Shown: positions 12,094 through 21,178 of the stretch, one piece after another
Layout: each line of letters begins with the position of its first letter
How positions within the stretch are numbered: position 1 is the stretch's first letter
Source of the DNA: Bolinopsis microptera
Taxonomy: Eukaryota; Ctenophora; Tentaculata; Lobata; Bolinopsidae
Length of the DNA stretch: 60,000 bases
Reading direction: 5' to 3'
Assembly (NCBI RefSeq): GCF_026151205.1
Contig: NC_087082.1
Location: 8,938,901 to 8,998,900, forward strand
The notes under the pieces: model-generated
Databases searched by the model: none
Told to the model about the DNA's origin: nothing
What the model saw: the letters and a program-made list of their open reading frames with translations, nothing else
Program-made: the position numbers and the translations under genes

Positions 12094-12624
12094 CTAAGTG
12101 GGGTTGTTAGACCCCACTGACTGGTTGTGTTTTCCACGTCTTGTCCGCTCTTGCCTCTCTCTCACATACACCCAATGCTTCACACACCTCACAAATTTGG
12201 TAATACCATAAACTCCTAAGTGAATATCATCACCACCTCTGGTCAGGTTGGTGGCAAGGAGTCCCTTACTATCTAAAAAGTGTCCAACTCCAAGGTGCCA
12301 CACACTCTGGTTAAAGTTGGCACTCAACATTTCTCCAACAAGCCGATTGAAGGTCATGATATTCTCGTTCATTTGAGGTAGCCTGGTTGGAAAGACTGCT
12401 GCGACAAAAACTTTGATCCTAGGGGAGAGCTTTTTTATCTGTTGGATTTTCATGTGGAGAATGTCAACCAGCTGATGGATTGAATTTTCTCCCCTAAGGC
12501 TGTCTGCTCGGAGGTCATTTGTGCCACAAACAAGAACAGCGTTGCTGTATCCGATACAGTGACAAGGGTCAATCAAACTAACTTTGCTTGCCTTAACTCT
12601 TTCACCCGGGAATGATTGACCCAT
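12094..12624 (-). pseudogene. CR1-like LINE ORF1: SGNH esterase fragment
   Basis: The 176-codon frame ends 11 bases before the ORF2 start, as expected for a bicistronic LINE. VLVCGTNDLR (residues 31-39) is block III of SGNH/GDSL hydrolases, and GDDIHLGVYG (131-140) carries the catalytic Asp-x-x-His. Block I, with the nucleophilic Ser in GDS, should precede MGQSFPGERVKA; here the preceding codons read LPGSGAGT, so the serine motif is lost or altered. ORF1 esterases of CR1/L2 LINEs bind the RNA particle and may act on lipids. The true ORF1 start must be upstream, where a TATCCTTG microsatellite now lies, so the N-terminus is broken. Confidence 0.75.
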
Positions 12625-12654
12625 CGTTCCAGCACCACTACCAGGTAATTATCA

Positions 12655-12885
12655 CTTTTGTATCCTTGTATCCTTGTATCCGTGTATCCTTGTATCCTTG
12701 TATCCTTCATATTCATCATATCTCCTGGCACATTCTATCAAGCTTTTCAGATTTAAATCATCAGAAAGGTCGTCCCTAATTTTTCGAATCCCATTATTTG
12801 CTTTTGAAAAAAATTCACAGTGTAAGCAGATGTGTATGGCTGTTGATGCCATACTACTTTTCTTGTATTTTTTGAGCCTCAGCAA
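12655..12885 (-). pseudogene. Possible LINE 5' region with microsatellite
   Basis: A TATCCTTG-type microsatellite (12655-12712) is followed on the minus strand by an open frame reading ICLHCEFFSKANNGIRKIRD and then DLNLKSLIE. It sits where the N-terminus of LINE ORF1 should be. I recognise no domain, and assignment to the LINE is by position only. Translation of the microsatellite gives the GYKDTRI repeats at its C-terminus. Confidence 0.35.
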
Positions 12886-13040
12886 TTTGACTGTTGTTTT
12901 TTAAATCTGCATTATTAATTTCAGTAAACTGTATTAGTAAACAACAGCTTGTAATATATTCACTGAACATATTGACAGCTATAAAGAACATCATTGTAGG
13001 ATGCTAATAGTGGGATGGTTCCTGTGGACTCAATTCATTC

Positions 13041-13360
13041 CTAACATCCCCCTCGTACATTCTATAACACCAGGTACTAAAAGTTTAACAATCACTTATC
13101 TAATATTCTTATACAAAACCTTTCGGCAACGTTATCATAGGTTTGTTGGTTTGTTTGTGTGTCGTTGTTTATCCCCCTTGTACATTCTTTAACACCAGGT
13201 ACTAAAAGTTTAACAATCATTTATATATTCTTATACAAAACCTGTCGGCAACGTTCTCATAGGTTTGTCGGTTTTTTGTGTGTCGTTGTTTATCCTCCTC
13301 ATACATTCTTTAACGCCAGGTACTAAAAGTTTAACAATCACTTATATATTCTTATAGATA
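13041..13360 (+). repeat. Tandem 122-bp repeat with exon-like segment
   Basis: About two and a half units, each carrying 'aacaccaggtactaaaagtt' and 'aacctttcggcaacgtt'. The second phrase and the T/G-rich stretch after it recur at 16170-16230, where they lie in the candidate EGF-gene exon and would encode a hydrophobic helix. In the first unit the same frame reads KPFGNVIIGLLVCLCVVV; the second unit has a frame-breaking deletion. Confidence 0.75.
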
Positions 13361-13468
13361 TTTCACCATTTGCCTTAAAACCAAATTGAGAATATGAATT
13401 CACTGAAAATTACCGGAACTAATTAACACATAAATATCAGCAAGCATCTTACAGACCTATAATTACAG

Positions 13469-13639
13469 ATAGACTAGAACCAGAAGCCGGGGACAGTGGG
13501 ACCCCTAGTGATGACCCTGTACCTGCATCCAGTTACCAGCCCCTCGTCTCCCTGTGCCCTAGCAACAACTGTCAGAATGGAGGACAGTGTATGATGGTCG
13601 GATCATCCTTCACTTGTATCTGCAAACTTTCTCATACTG
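13469..13639 (+). CDS. EGF-like domain exon (partial gene)
   Basis: An internal exon bounded by acceptor 'taattacag' and donor 'gttagg', phase 1 at both ends as is usual for shuffled EGF exons. A linker (RLEPEAGDSG...) leads to CPSNNCQNGGQC and SFTCIC, which supply five of the six EGF cysteines. The conserved NGG between cysteines 2 and 3 is present. The reading hits a stop directly after the donor (KLSHTG then stop). The sixth cysteine is supplied by the exon at 16088 (split Gly, then EHC), which completes the module and supports the splice. The domain would be extracellular and disulfide-bonded. Upstream exons were not found; the LINE at 6.5-12.9 kb may lie in or before the gene. Confidence 0.65.
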
Positions 13640-13886
13640 GTTAGGAGTTACTGTCTAATATTCGTAGTTTGGACATAAGGGTTTAAATCAAGTATGATTG
13701 TTCTTGTTGTTATTTGTGCTGATTCCGGATAAAAAATGAAAAATTTCTGATCAGCTTTATTTGTTGCCTTTGTTCATCATGTGGAGGGGGGAACAAACAT
13801 TTTAAAGTTTTCTCTTAAATGTGATAGAGCTGCTAGTGACAAAGAAGTAGAAAAAACCGGGTCAAAATCAGACCTTTCGTGGTTCC

Positions 13887-14090
13887 TTGGACAATTATGA
13901 TCTTCTAGAAAATAGGTGTTGCGAATATTAGCGATTCTTTTTATTCCATCCGGGTCTCAAATTATGAGGTAAACGATTTCAAAAAGTGTGGAGCAAATTT
14001 TTAAAACTTTTTGAAATGGTTAACCTCATAATTCGAGAACTGGGTGGAATAAAAAGAATCGCTATACCAATTTTCTAGATAATTGTCCAA
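13887..14090. mobile_element. Foldback (hairpin) element
   Basis: Two inverted arms (ttggacaatt...gcgattctttttattcca... and the inverse) of about 90 bp surround a short centre near 13990. They are imperfect, so the insertion is old. It lies in the intron between the two EGF exons. No clear target duplication. Confidence 0.7.
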
Positions 14091-16087
14091 GAAGAAATTT
14101 TATTATCAATTGTCATAAGTTTTTATTTAGAAAAGGCAGAATTCGTGGTAAAGCAAGTGGTTTCAAATAGAGTTAAGTGTGGATTGTGAAATTAGACATA
14201 TTATATATTATTTACAGCAGAATCGTGCTAGCAGGCACAAATACACATTAAGCTTCCACCATACAAGGTCTGGACTCTGGTTTATAAAAATATAATTTGA
14301 TATTTTTGAAATTAAAAGTGATATAATTACGGCTGCTCAAGAATATCAAGCATTAAACATCTTGTAATTATAGCAGTTACAAAATAAAATAACATACTTC
14401 TCGCCAGAATATTTATTATGTATACTATGCTTTAAAACTGAATCCTAGTAGTACCAATAGAAAGGATAGAACTGCATACCGTTCAACGTTTTATAATTTC
14501 TAACACGAAGGCTCGAAGGGCCACGAATGAGTGTTCTGAAATTTTGGACAGTGGTCGTTAAAATAATTAGGTTGCAATCATTACTTCGGTTATATCCTAG
14601 AGGTCTTTAGTCATCAAATGAGGCTAATGGTGATTTTAATGGGCTGAGATGTTATTTCGCAGGCAAATGTCAAACTATCATGTTATTTAAATAGTTCAAG
14701 GTTTAGTTAAAAGTATTTACTATTAACCTGATGATGGTCCATGTTTTCAGTAAGTTTTTTATTGGAACACGGGTTATCTAGATAGAAAATATCAAGACAG
14801 CAAGTGCTCAGTCCAATTCACATGTTACCTCATTTAATTCACCCTGAGTTTTCCAAATCACAAAATACGTCCTCAATTCCTTTTTTGACCAATTTTCTAA
14901 GTACCCTGATCATGACCCTGCAGCCTGCATTGTCTCCGACACACTATCGATTACAAATTTGGCAACGTACACGTGAACCCTTACTATAATTAGGTATATG
15001 GATTATGGATACAACTTATGCTCCTACACAATTTGTGAAAGGACCATTCACTGACATAGGCGTCTAGACTACATCACAGAGCAGATATTCTAGCCAAAAG
15101 TACGCTTACTTCACCGGACTGTTAAATCGATTGGGTCCGACCTCTAATCTCGTAGTATTCGGAGTTAATCCTATTTCGACTGTAACAATAGTTTACAGAT
15201 TATTTACTGCGGTAACAGGTACCTCCTTCTGCGGTATCTTAATTCTAAGGAATGTGAGATTAAATCTTATTTATTAAGTGTCATTGCTGACCAAGATTTG
15301 ATTGCACGAAGTTTTATGTGATCACACAAAAAGTTGCAAGATGATTTATATATATCTGCTTGGAGTTTGGTGATTAGTAGCAGTAGGATTACATTTCTGT
15401 AGATACTGCATGAGAAAAGTTTTAATTTCAACACTGAACGCATCATAGAAATAGGTAAAACTTGCACAAAATCGATGAAAAAGTGGTAAAATTTAGTTTA
15501 ATAATGAAATCGTAAACAGGTTCAAATAGTCCCGCCCGCGTCAGTCCCGTTAGTAAGGCCAAGAACCTCAGCTCAGATTCCTTTCTGATCACCAAATGAA
15601 CTTATAAATGTATAATATTTTATTTGTATGTAGTTGTATAACGTATATTTTACAGTCGAAGCGTGTAGTGTATTAAATATTACAATAAATAATTGATTGT
15701 AAATAAATGTAATAAATAAAGAATTTATTTATTCATAATGCGCTGTACGATGATATAATTTTGATTCACTCCCAATAACCGAAAATAACTATGATGATGA
15801 AATAAATTAAAATTACGACATTTTTCATCTCTCTCTAATTTTCATCTCTCGAAATGTTGCAACATCAAGAGTACCGCAAGAGCCTTCCACCTTCACCTTG
15901 ATGATTACACTGAAAAGGCATAAGTCTCTGCATATCACCAGTATTTACTCCACTATCACGTCATCAAACCTCGTGAAAATTTCACGGAAACCACCTACCA
16001 CAACATAAACAATAAAAAATTCTTGACCATTATATTTCAACATTATTTTAGGTGAGCACAGTGAAATATTTCAATTATTATCTTCAG
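14091..16087. other. Intronic/intergenic, no gene recognised
   Basis: AT-rich sequence inside the inferred EGF-gene intron. The open frames at 14804 (+) and 15267 (-) show no domain or composition that supports coding. Near 16051 a second AG|GTGAGCACAG resembles the real acceptor region at 16088, perhaps a decayed duplicate. Confidence 0.4.
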
Positions 16088-16275
16088 GTGAACACTGCGA
16101 AGAAGAGTTGAAGTTTGAACATTCCTCTCTCTCCTCAACCTGTCACCTCTATATGGAACAGGCATGTGTTACAAAACCTTTCGGCAACGTTCTCATAGGT
16201 TTGTTGGTTTGTTTGTGTGTCGTTGTTTGTGTGTGTTTAGTGTGTTTGTTTGTGAATTTTGCTCATCTGACATAA
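16088..16275 (+). CDS. EGF-gene downstream exon with hydrophobic tail
   Basis: Acceptor 'ttatcttcag' is followed in phase 1 by codons for EHC, which give the sixth EGF cysteine after the exon at 13469. The frame then reads EEELKFEHSSLSS and CHLYMEQAC, followed by a strongly hydrophobic stretch (VLIGLLVCLCVVVCVCLVCL) of transmembrane length, and stops at 16273-16275. If correct, the product is a single-pass membrane protein with an EGF module just outside the membrane. The hydrophobic part coincides with a T/G-rich repeat also found at 13116 and 13239, so it may be an exonised repeat, or the true exon may end before it. The splice to the EGF exon is better supported than the tail. Confidence 0.45.
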
Positions 16276-16649
16276 ATATTTGGTAGTTTATAGAATGCGA
16301 GACATTTTACCCCCGATTAAGATACAATAAAATCTGGTACTCATATCATGTACTGACTGTACTGAGTGGGATCCCTAAGGTGAAGACTGAAGAGTTATAA
16401 GCAAACCGTGACTGTGACCTGCGTACTTGATCTGCAAATTTACGACAAATCTCTAGGCTGGCATATTTAATACATATTTGATACTTTCAACACTACTAGT
16501 ACTATACAACAAATAATTTGAAGAAACGATGTAACAGAGTCGATATATTTTAATGTTGCCATGGGGTGGCAAGTCCCCATACATCGTAGTCCGGTAGTTT
16601 CATTGCGTCTTAATATGTATAATGTAGATTCTAAGCCAGTTACAACAGA

Positions 16650-17150
16650 TATAGTTGAGCACCTCTGCAGAAAATGTAATCAAGAAGTTCTTATAATTAG
16701 TCGTTGATAATTCTAAATTAGAGCGAGATTTTACACGTGTCAGTTCATTCCTGTAAACTCCGTCTAAAATTGTTTAATCCCTGTAGGATATTTAGCAGTC
16801 ACTTGTTCATAATTTGTATTAAGGAGACGGCCGACATAAAAAAGACCTGCTTTTGATATCTGCCTTTCATTCGAGAAGAATAAAGGTAGTCAGAATCGCC
16901 CTCGCGAATTGGGTCGAAGTACGAGAGCCAAACCCCAGAAGCAAATCGGAGAGATATCTCAAATCTCTCTAGCTAAGATGGAAATTGCTAATTAAATGAC
17001 TGCAGTTCCATGGAAAGTATACTATATAATGTCGACGTGAAAGTCGTTAGCTATAATTATTTGTGTCGTTAGTGTCACAGATATAGTTGAGCACCTGTTC
17101 AGTATATGCAACTAAGAAGTTCATATAATAAGTGGTTGGTAATAACTCAG
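16650..17150. repeat. Diverged direct repeat pair
   Basis: The phrase 'gatatagttgagcacct' with the following 70 bp occurs at 16650-16720 and 17079-17150. The stretch between and around them (16276-17499) shows no gene; only this duplication stands out. Confidence 0.6.
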
Positions 17151-17499
17151 GACGACTGGTTACCCCCCTCCAAGGCATAATGAATGGTTACAAAAAAGTC
17201 TGGAGACCGTGAAGGCTTTCTCATAGTTCTCATTATTAAACTATTTTACTTTGACTGATAGTTGCTGCGTTATTGTGGATATAATAAAACACCTTAACCC
17301 CGGAATTGAACATGTGAAGGGGAATTGTTGGGTGATAGTATTGATTTTGCAATTTGGTAAAAATGTTTGGTTTTGGTAGGAAATTTGCCCCGTAGCCAAT
17401 CACCAAATAATACAAAGCCAGTAGATAGTATCAAATGCCTGAAACCTTATAATTATGCACTCTCTCCCTCTCTTGCTTGGACGTAATTAAGCATCTTAG

Positions 17500-17556
17500 A
17501 TCTTTAGTTAATAGCAGTGCATGACATCATGTCATGCACTGCTATTAACTAAAGAT
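17500..17556. repeat. 57-bp palindrome
   Basis: Two perfectly complementary 27-base arms (ATCTTTAGTTAATAGCAG...) are separated by TCA. The small open frame at 17555 begins at its right edge. It could form a cruciform or an RNA hairpin; the function is unknown. Confidence 0.85.
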
Positions 17557-17710
17557 GATGACATGGGACTGTAATATTAATACTGCTAAGTTATATAATG
17601 AGTGCGGCTCAGTGCTCCCTCCATCAGACTTATCCTACTGTCACCTCTGGTATGTGTCTGACATCTGGGACAACACACACGGACTCACACTAACGTGCGA
17701 GGATAGCTGA
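17555..17710 (+). CDS. Small ORF or terminal exon, unidentified
   Basis: A 51-codon frame from ATGATGACATGG to TGA reads MMTWDCNINTAKLYNECGS, then DLSYCHLWYVSDIWDNTHG, and ends LTLTCEDS. The aromatic and cysteine content and balanced codon use look more protein-like than the surroundings. It may instead be a last exon spliced at 'ctgctaag' near 17590. I recognise no family. It lies downstream of the EGF exons on the same strand, so it could belong to that gene, but the frames have not been linked. Confidence 0.3.
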   Translation: MMTWDCNINTAKLYNECGSVLPPSDLSYCHLWYVSDIWDNTHGLTLTCEDS

Positions 17711-18577
17711 CACGAGGAGGTGTAGGACATACTTTAGATTACGCTAAAATGTCGACATTTAAAGGGTTTTCATTAATATGGTATATTAATGTATGTGTCT
17801 GCTCGTGCTCTTCATTATGATTAAATTCCCTAGAATTGTCCACGAAGTTAATTTTATAATGGGTCGAAGTACCAAAGCCAAAATGCAGATTCGTGGTCGT
17901 GGATCTGTATGATCGACAATCAAGGATCTTGAAAATGTAATTTTGACATTCTCAGATATTTCATGATTCAAGGATTTAAACAAAATTAAACCTTCTGACT
18001 TAACCTTTTAATCGAGGACTTGTTATTCTGAAATAATTCCGTATTTGTGCACATTCCAGTCATGACTCACGTATTTGACAAATCCTCGACATGTTTCCTT
18101 TGACGCATCCTAGTTCCTTTGAAGATTACATTTCCCTGACTGAAAGTTATGATTGATGACTCAAGACACTAAGACAGCTCCGGGTCACATGCTACTTGAG
18201 CTCACACGTGATTTATCACATGATTGCATGCGATCGTGAGTGGTAAAGTCGCTTCAGATCCCAAGCTTTCTGTATCTTACGTGGCACGTGCCTATTATAA
18301 TACCGTCCCGACTCCCGAACCCTCACAATAATAACAGTGCACAGTCCTTTCAAAGTTATTAAGTCGGCATGCCACTACTATTATACTCATGTATGGGGTG
18401 CATTTGATCATTTCTAAGTACCATGAAATAAATCTCTTGATAAACCAATTATCGAGTAATTATCTAATGACAAAGTAATTATCTAATGACAAAGTAATTA
18501 AATCTACTTTCAGTGTACTCAGTGTTAAGTACCCTCCTACTCCTAGTTACCTCTTCTCTTCTCTACCTCTCCTGCAG
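17711..18577. other. Intergenic, no gene seen
   Basis: Nothing coding is supported. Short tandem phrases occur at 18450-18510 ('ttatctaatgacaaagtaa' twice). Confidence 0.4.
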
Positions 18578-18615
18578 AAACCCTTACTGGCTCGACGAGC
18601 TACAGAGTTCACTTG
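18578..18615 (+). CDS. Candidate 38-bp micro-exon
   Basis: A long pyrimidine tract (18535-18572) ends in CCTGCAG, and 38 bases later stands the consensus donor CTTG|GTAAGT. One of the open frames reads NPYWLDELQSSLG across it. The donor segment TCACTTGGTAAGTTAAATAA is duplicated at 18642 and again, weakly, at 18710. The splice signals are strong but no neighbouring exon is identified. Confidence 0.3.
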
Positions 18616-18767
18616 GTAAGTTAAATAATTTATTAATTACTTCACTTGGTAAGTTAAATAATTACTCGGTTATTAGATTCAGTAAGTTTATTAATTAATT
18701 AATTACTTCACAAGTGGTAAGTTGTACCAAATTGCTGAGTAACTTCTTCGTTATTGGGATTATTTAG

Positions 18768-19676
18768 CCACTGTACCTGCAGCCACTGTACCTGCAGCCA
18801 CTGTAACCTGCAGCCACTGTACCTGCAGCCACTGTACCTGCAGCCACTGTACCTGCAGCCACTGTAACCTGCAGCCACTGTACCTGCAGCCACTGTACCT
18901 GCAGCCACTGTAACCTGCAGCCACTGTAACCCGCATGGCAGCGACTGTAACCTGCAGCGACTGTACCTGCAGCCACTGTAACCTGCAGTGAGTGCAGCCA
19001 CTGTAACCTGCAGCCATTGTAACCTGCAGCCACTGTAACCTGCAGCCACTGTACCTGCAGCCACTGTACCTGCAGCCACTGTACCTGCAGCCACTGTACC
19101 TGCAGCCACTGTAACCTGCAGCCACTGTACCTGCAGGCTGCAGCCACTGTAACCTGCAGCCACTGTAACCTGCAGCGAATGTACCTACAGCCACTGTAAC
19201 CTGCAGCCACTGTAACCTGCAGTGGGTGCAGCCACTGTAACCTGCAGCCACTGTAACCTGCAGCCACTGTAACCTGCAGCCACTGTTCCTGCAGCCACTG
19301 TTCCTGCAGCCACTGTACCTGCAGCCACTGTACCTGCAGCCACTGTTCCTGCAGCCACTGTACCTGCAGCCACTGTAACCTGCAGCGACTGTAACCTGCA
19401 GCGAATGTACCTACAGCCACTGTAACCTGCAGCCACTGTAACCTGCAGTGAGTGCAGCCACTGTAACCTGCAGCCACTGTAACCTGCAGCCACTGTAACC
19501 TGCAGCCACTGTTCCTGCAGCGAATGTACCTACAGCCACTGTAACCTGCAGCCACTGTAACCTGCAGTGAGTGCAGCCACTGTAACCTGCAGCCACTGTA
19601 CCTGCAGCCATTGTAACCTGCAGCCACTGTACCTGCAGCCACTGTACCTGCAGCCACTGTAATCTGCAGCCACTGA
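18768..19676. repeat. Minisatellite, 15/16-bp unit
   Basis: About 58 copies of GCAGCCACTGTA(A)CCT, with 15- and 16-bp variants mixed. Inserted GTGAGTGCAGCC phrases and 'gcgaatgtacctaca' variants recur at about 210-bp spacing, which shows a higher-order unit. Each unit carries CTGCAG. Long open frames on the minus strand are translations of the repeat and not genes. Confidence 0.95.
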
Positions 19677-19967
19677 TCGCAACAACAAATGTATCGCACA
19701 TTAGCACATATTGTCAGGTGTCCAATATTAATGAAACAAAATCAAGTCTTGCCACGTCCTTACGGTTAACCAGTTCACTGCTCTGTAGCAAATGCCGTTG
19801 GCAATTGATCAATTGTAGATCAAGATGTACACACAGTTAATTAGTTAATGGACGACTGAGAATAACAATAAATCATCACATTAGTTGGTGTGGTGAGACA
19901 ATGAAATACACAGTATTACTACTTGGTAACTATTAGTTAACTAATAACTATTAGTGTTAAGTTTAAT
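19677..19967. other. Spacer between minisatellites
   Basis: Unique AT-rich sequence with no coding feature seen. Confidence 0.5.
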
Positions 19968-21178
19968 TACATCCCTAGCTAGGAGAGACAAAAGGTCCCT
20001 AGCTAGGAGAGACAAAAGGTCCCTAGCTAGGAGAGACAAAAGGTCCCTAGCTAGGAGAGACAAAAGGTCCCTAGCTAGGAGAGGCAAAAGGTCCATAGCT
20101 AGAAGAGACAAAAGGTCCCTAGCTAGGAGAGACAAAAGGTCCCTAGCTAGGAGAGGCAAAAGGTCCATAGCTAGGAGAGACAAAAAGTCCCTAGCTAGGA
20201 GAGACAAAAGGTCCCTAGCTAGGAGAGACAAAAGGTCGCTAGCTAGGAGAGACAATAGGTCCCTAGCTAGGAGATACAATAGGTCCCTAGCTAGGAGAGA
20301 CAAAAGGTCCCTAGCTAGGAGAGACAAAAGGTCCCTAGCTAGGAGAGACAATAGGTCCCTAGCTAGGGCCTAGGAGAGACAAAAGGTCCCTAGCTAGGAG
20401 AGACAAAAGGTCCCTAGCTAGGAGAGACAAAAGGTCCCTAGCTAGGAGAGACAATAGGTCCCTAGCTAGGAGAGACAATAGGTCCCTAGCTAGGAGAGAC
20501 AAAAGGTCCTTAGCTAGGAGAGACAAAAGGTCCCTAGCTAGGAGAGACAAAAGGTCCCTAGCTAGGAGAGACAAAAGGTCCCTAGCTAGGAGAGACAAAA
20601 GGTCCCTAGCTAGGAGAGACAAAAGGTCCCTAGCTAGGGCCTAGGAGAGACAAAAGGTCCCTAGCTAGGAGAGACAAAAGGTCCCTAGCTAGGAGAGACA
20701 AAAGGTCCCTAGCTAGGAGATACAATAGGTCCCTAGCTAGGAGAGACAATAGGTCCCTAGCTAGGAGAGACAATAGGTCCCTAGCTAGGGCCTAGGAGAG
20801 ACAAAAGGTCCCTAGCTAGGAGAGACAAAAGGTCCCTAGCTAGGAGAGACAAAAGGTCCCTAGCTAGGAGAGACAATAGGTCCCTAGCTAGGAGAGACAA
20901 TAGGTCCCTAGCTAGGAGAGACAAAAGGTCCTTAGCTAGGAGAGACAAAAGGTCCCTAGCTAGGAGAGACAAAAGGTCCCTAGCTAGGAGAGACAAAAGG
21001 TCCCTAGCTAGGAGAGACAAAAGGTCCCTAGCTAGGAGAGACAAAAGGTCCCTAGCTAGGGCCTAGGAGAGACAAAAGGTCCCTAGCTAGGAGAGACAAA
21101 AGGTCCCTAGCTAGGAGAGACAAAAGGTCCCTAGCTAGGAGATACAATAGGTCCCTAGCTAGGAGAGACAATAGGTCC
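19968..21178. repeat. Minisatellite, 24-bp palindromic-core unit (left block)
   Basis: About 50 copies of CCCTAGCTAGGAGAGACAAA plus AGGT. Every unit has the perfect palindrome CCTAGCTAGG. Truncated junctions AGGGCCTAGGAG at about 20366, 20638, 20788 and 21059 divide the block into alternating 272- and 150-bp stretches, making a 422-bp higher-order repeat that is nearly identical between its two copies. The 24-bp period keeps frames open on both strands (LLARDLLS; RSLARRDK), which is not evidence of protein. Confidence 0.95.

Larger units (their letters stand above)
6480..12905 (-). mobile_element. CR1-like LINE, nested and inactivated
   Basis: Minus-strand non-LTR retrotransposon reading right to left: an SGNH-esterase ORF1, then ORF2 with PHD finger, apurinic-type endonuclease and reverse transcriptase, then the C-terminal segment. 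SGNH-type ORF1 and PHD-endonuclease-RT layouts are known from CR1/L2-group LINEs. Two later insertions break it: a 485-bp piece at 9783-10267 with the 12-bp target duplication CGATAATACAGG, and a 2.03-kb piggyBac-like element at 6658-8691 with TTAA on both sides. The protein reads straight across both target sites once they are set aside, which proves the order of events. In-frame stops and a deletion show the LINE was dead or has decayed. Its exact ends are uncertain. Confidence 0.88.

Noticed and set aside
18708-19707. Several overlapping minus-strand frames of 98-311 codons
   Set aside because: Pure translations of the 15/16-bp minisatellite (repeating GCRLQWLQV-type phrases in shifting frames); no independent coding signal.
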